Assembly (NCBI RefSeq): GCF_011764565.1
Contig: NZ_AP022871.1
Span: 2,728,320 to 2,792,319, forward strand
DNA length: 64,000 nt
From: Phytohabitans suffuscus
GTDB taxonomy: Bacteria; Actinomycetota; Actinomycetes; Mycobacteriales; Micromonosporaceae
Direction: 5' to 3'
Part shown: positions 63,502 through 64,000 of the stretch, in pieces
Layout: each line of letters starts with the position of its first letter
How positions within the stretch are numbered: position 1 is the first letter of the stretch
The notes under the pieces: model-generated
Told to the model about the DNA's origin: nothing
The model's input: only the letters and a program-made list of their open reading frames with translations
Database searches by the model: none
Translations under genes and position numbers: made by a program

Positions 63502-63561
63502 AGGCGTCTATATAGACGCCTGGCCCCGTTTCGATGGGGCCATCGTTGCATACCGGGTATG
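63502..63561 (-). promoter_or_regulatory. Palindromic regulatory region of the S8 peptidase gene
   Basis: AGGCGTCTATATAGACGCCT (63502-63521) is a perfect 20-bp palindrome touching the ATG; GGCCCC/GGGGCC forms a hairpin at 63522-63541; CATACCGGGTATG (63549-63561) is a second perfect palindrome. The central TATATA could be a -10, so the first element looks like an operator over the promoter. Confidence 0.6.
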
Positions 63562-63621
63562 TATTGCACAGCCCCGACCTCGGATCCGATGGGTCCCTTG
63601 GACCCCGGGATGGGTTGAGAT

Positions 63622-63688
63622 CGCCAAGCGCGGACGGCGAGGCCGCGGGAGCAACGGTCCGGACCACGACGGACGTCGCGGTAGCTCA
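63622..63688. repeat. Interspersed intergenic repeat, copy D
   Basis: 67 bp, matching copies A and C (GCGAGGCCGCGGGAGCAACG in the left half, GACGTCGCGGTAGCTCA at the right end), seven bases from the stop codon of the EAL gene. Confidence 0.85.
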
Positions 63689-63695
63689 AAGCTCC

Positions 63696-64000
63696 TCAGC
63701 TTTTGGAGATCGCGGCCACCTCGGCGCCGGCGGTGTCGTGCTCGAAGCGCAGCCAGCCGGCCACGTCTTCGGGCGCGAGGGGCTGCGAGTAGAGGTAGCC
63801 CTGGCCGTACGGGCACTGGATGACGCGCAGCAGGTCGCGGTCGGCCTCGGTCTCGATGCCCTCGGCGACCACTTCGAGGCTGAGCGTCTGCGCGAGCCGC
63901 ACGATACCGTCCACAATGGCCTGCTGCCGGGCGGAGGAGGCGACGGTGGCGGTGAAGGTTTTGTCGATCTTCAGCACGTCGATCGGCACCTGCTGCAGGT
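63696..64000 (-). CDS. EAL-domain protein, C-terminal part only
   Basis: The last 101 codons of a c-di-GMP phosphodiesterase-type domain: VLKIDKTF, ARQQAIVDGIVRLAQTLSLE, VVAEGIETEADRDLLR, GYLYSQPL. The EAL signature and any GGDEF part lie beyond the window, so activity cannot be judged. Confidence 0.85.
   Translation of the reverse strand, partial: LQQVPIDVLKIDKTFTATVASSARQQAIVDGIVRLAQTLSLEVVAEGIETEADRDLLRVIQCPYGQGYLYSQPLAPEDVAGWLRFEHDTAGAEVAAISKS

Noticed and set aside
1-64000. rRNA, tRNA, insertion sequences, prophage
   Set aside because: No tRNA-like cloverleaf, rRNA segment, transposase, integrase or phage structural gene was recognised by eye; short or divergent RNAs could be missed without a search tool.

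Overview
The window is very GC-rich actinobacterial chromosome, and its gene set points to a Micromonosporaceae-like organism. It carries mycothiol functions (mca, a CGYC mycoredoxin), WhiB7 with an AT-hook, AdnAB, DapD/DapE, DUF397/DUF5753 regulators and a giant SCO7613-type membrane protein. I saw no rRNA, tRNA, insertion sequence, prophage or CRISPR array. This is mainly a core-genome region with small accessory inserts.

Layout. 1-9.1 kb: a truncated GT4 glycosyltransferase, a TIGR03089 protein, a frameshifted acetoacetate-CoA ligase, two tandem paralogous membrane proteins, an acyl-CoA dehydrogenase and UDP-glucose 6-dehydrogenase. 9.2-14.3 kb: the SCO7613-like membrane protein, split in two. 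14.4-19.8 kb: a leftward operon of a YyaL/DUF255 protein, a degenerate asparagine-synthetase-like protein, purK and purE. 19.9-24.2 kb: an orphan AbiEi-like gene, an AglD/LPG-synthase-like membrane protein and a GGDEF-EAL protein. 24.5-31.9 kb: small membrane protein-mca-DUF4307-greA, then ilvA, amidase, metB, a YgjP-type metallopeptidase and a DUF5679 zinc ribbon.

32-57 kb holds the block that I recall from mycobacteria as Rv3196-Rv3202c: Ocin-ThiF-like protein, ABC1 kinase, whiB7, uvrD2, mycoredoxin, nudC, adnB, adnA. Here it is opened by inserts: a DUF5753/DUF397 pair, two M16 peptidases, a MOSC protein, a HicA-like/HTH toxin-antitoxin-like pair, a lipoprotein-like pair, an ArsR-MFS pair and an AlkZ-like protein. 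56.5-64 kb: two LOG-family proteins, a new 46-aa gene, dapE, dapD, a secreted S8 peptidase and the start of an EAL protein.

Points above gene level. (i) A family of about 65-68-bp intergenic repeats sits at the 3' ends of four leftward genes. (ii) Three DnaA boxes lie upstream of the Ocin-ThiF-like gene. (iii) whiB7 has a recognisable autoregulated leader: an AT-rich/-35/-10 promoter, a 90-codon upstream ORF whose stop lies in a hairpin, a second strong hairpin, and three direct repeats. (iv) The toxin-antitoxin-like pair is preceded by two 16-bp palindromes exactly 20 bp apart. (v) Six, possibly seven, genes carry an apparent single-base deletion, mostly in G/C runs. Because biosynthetic genes such as dapE and ilvA are among them, uncorrected homopolymer sequencing errors are more likely than real gene loss.
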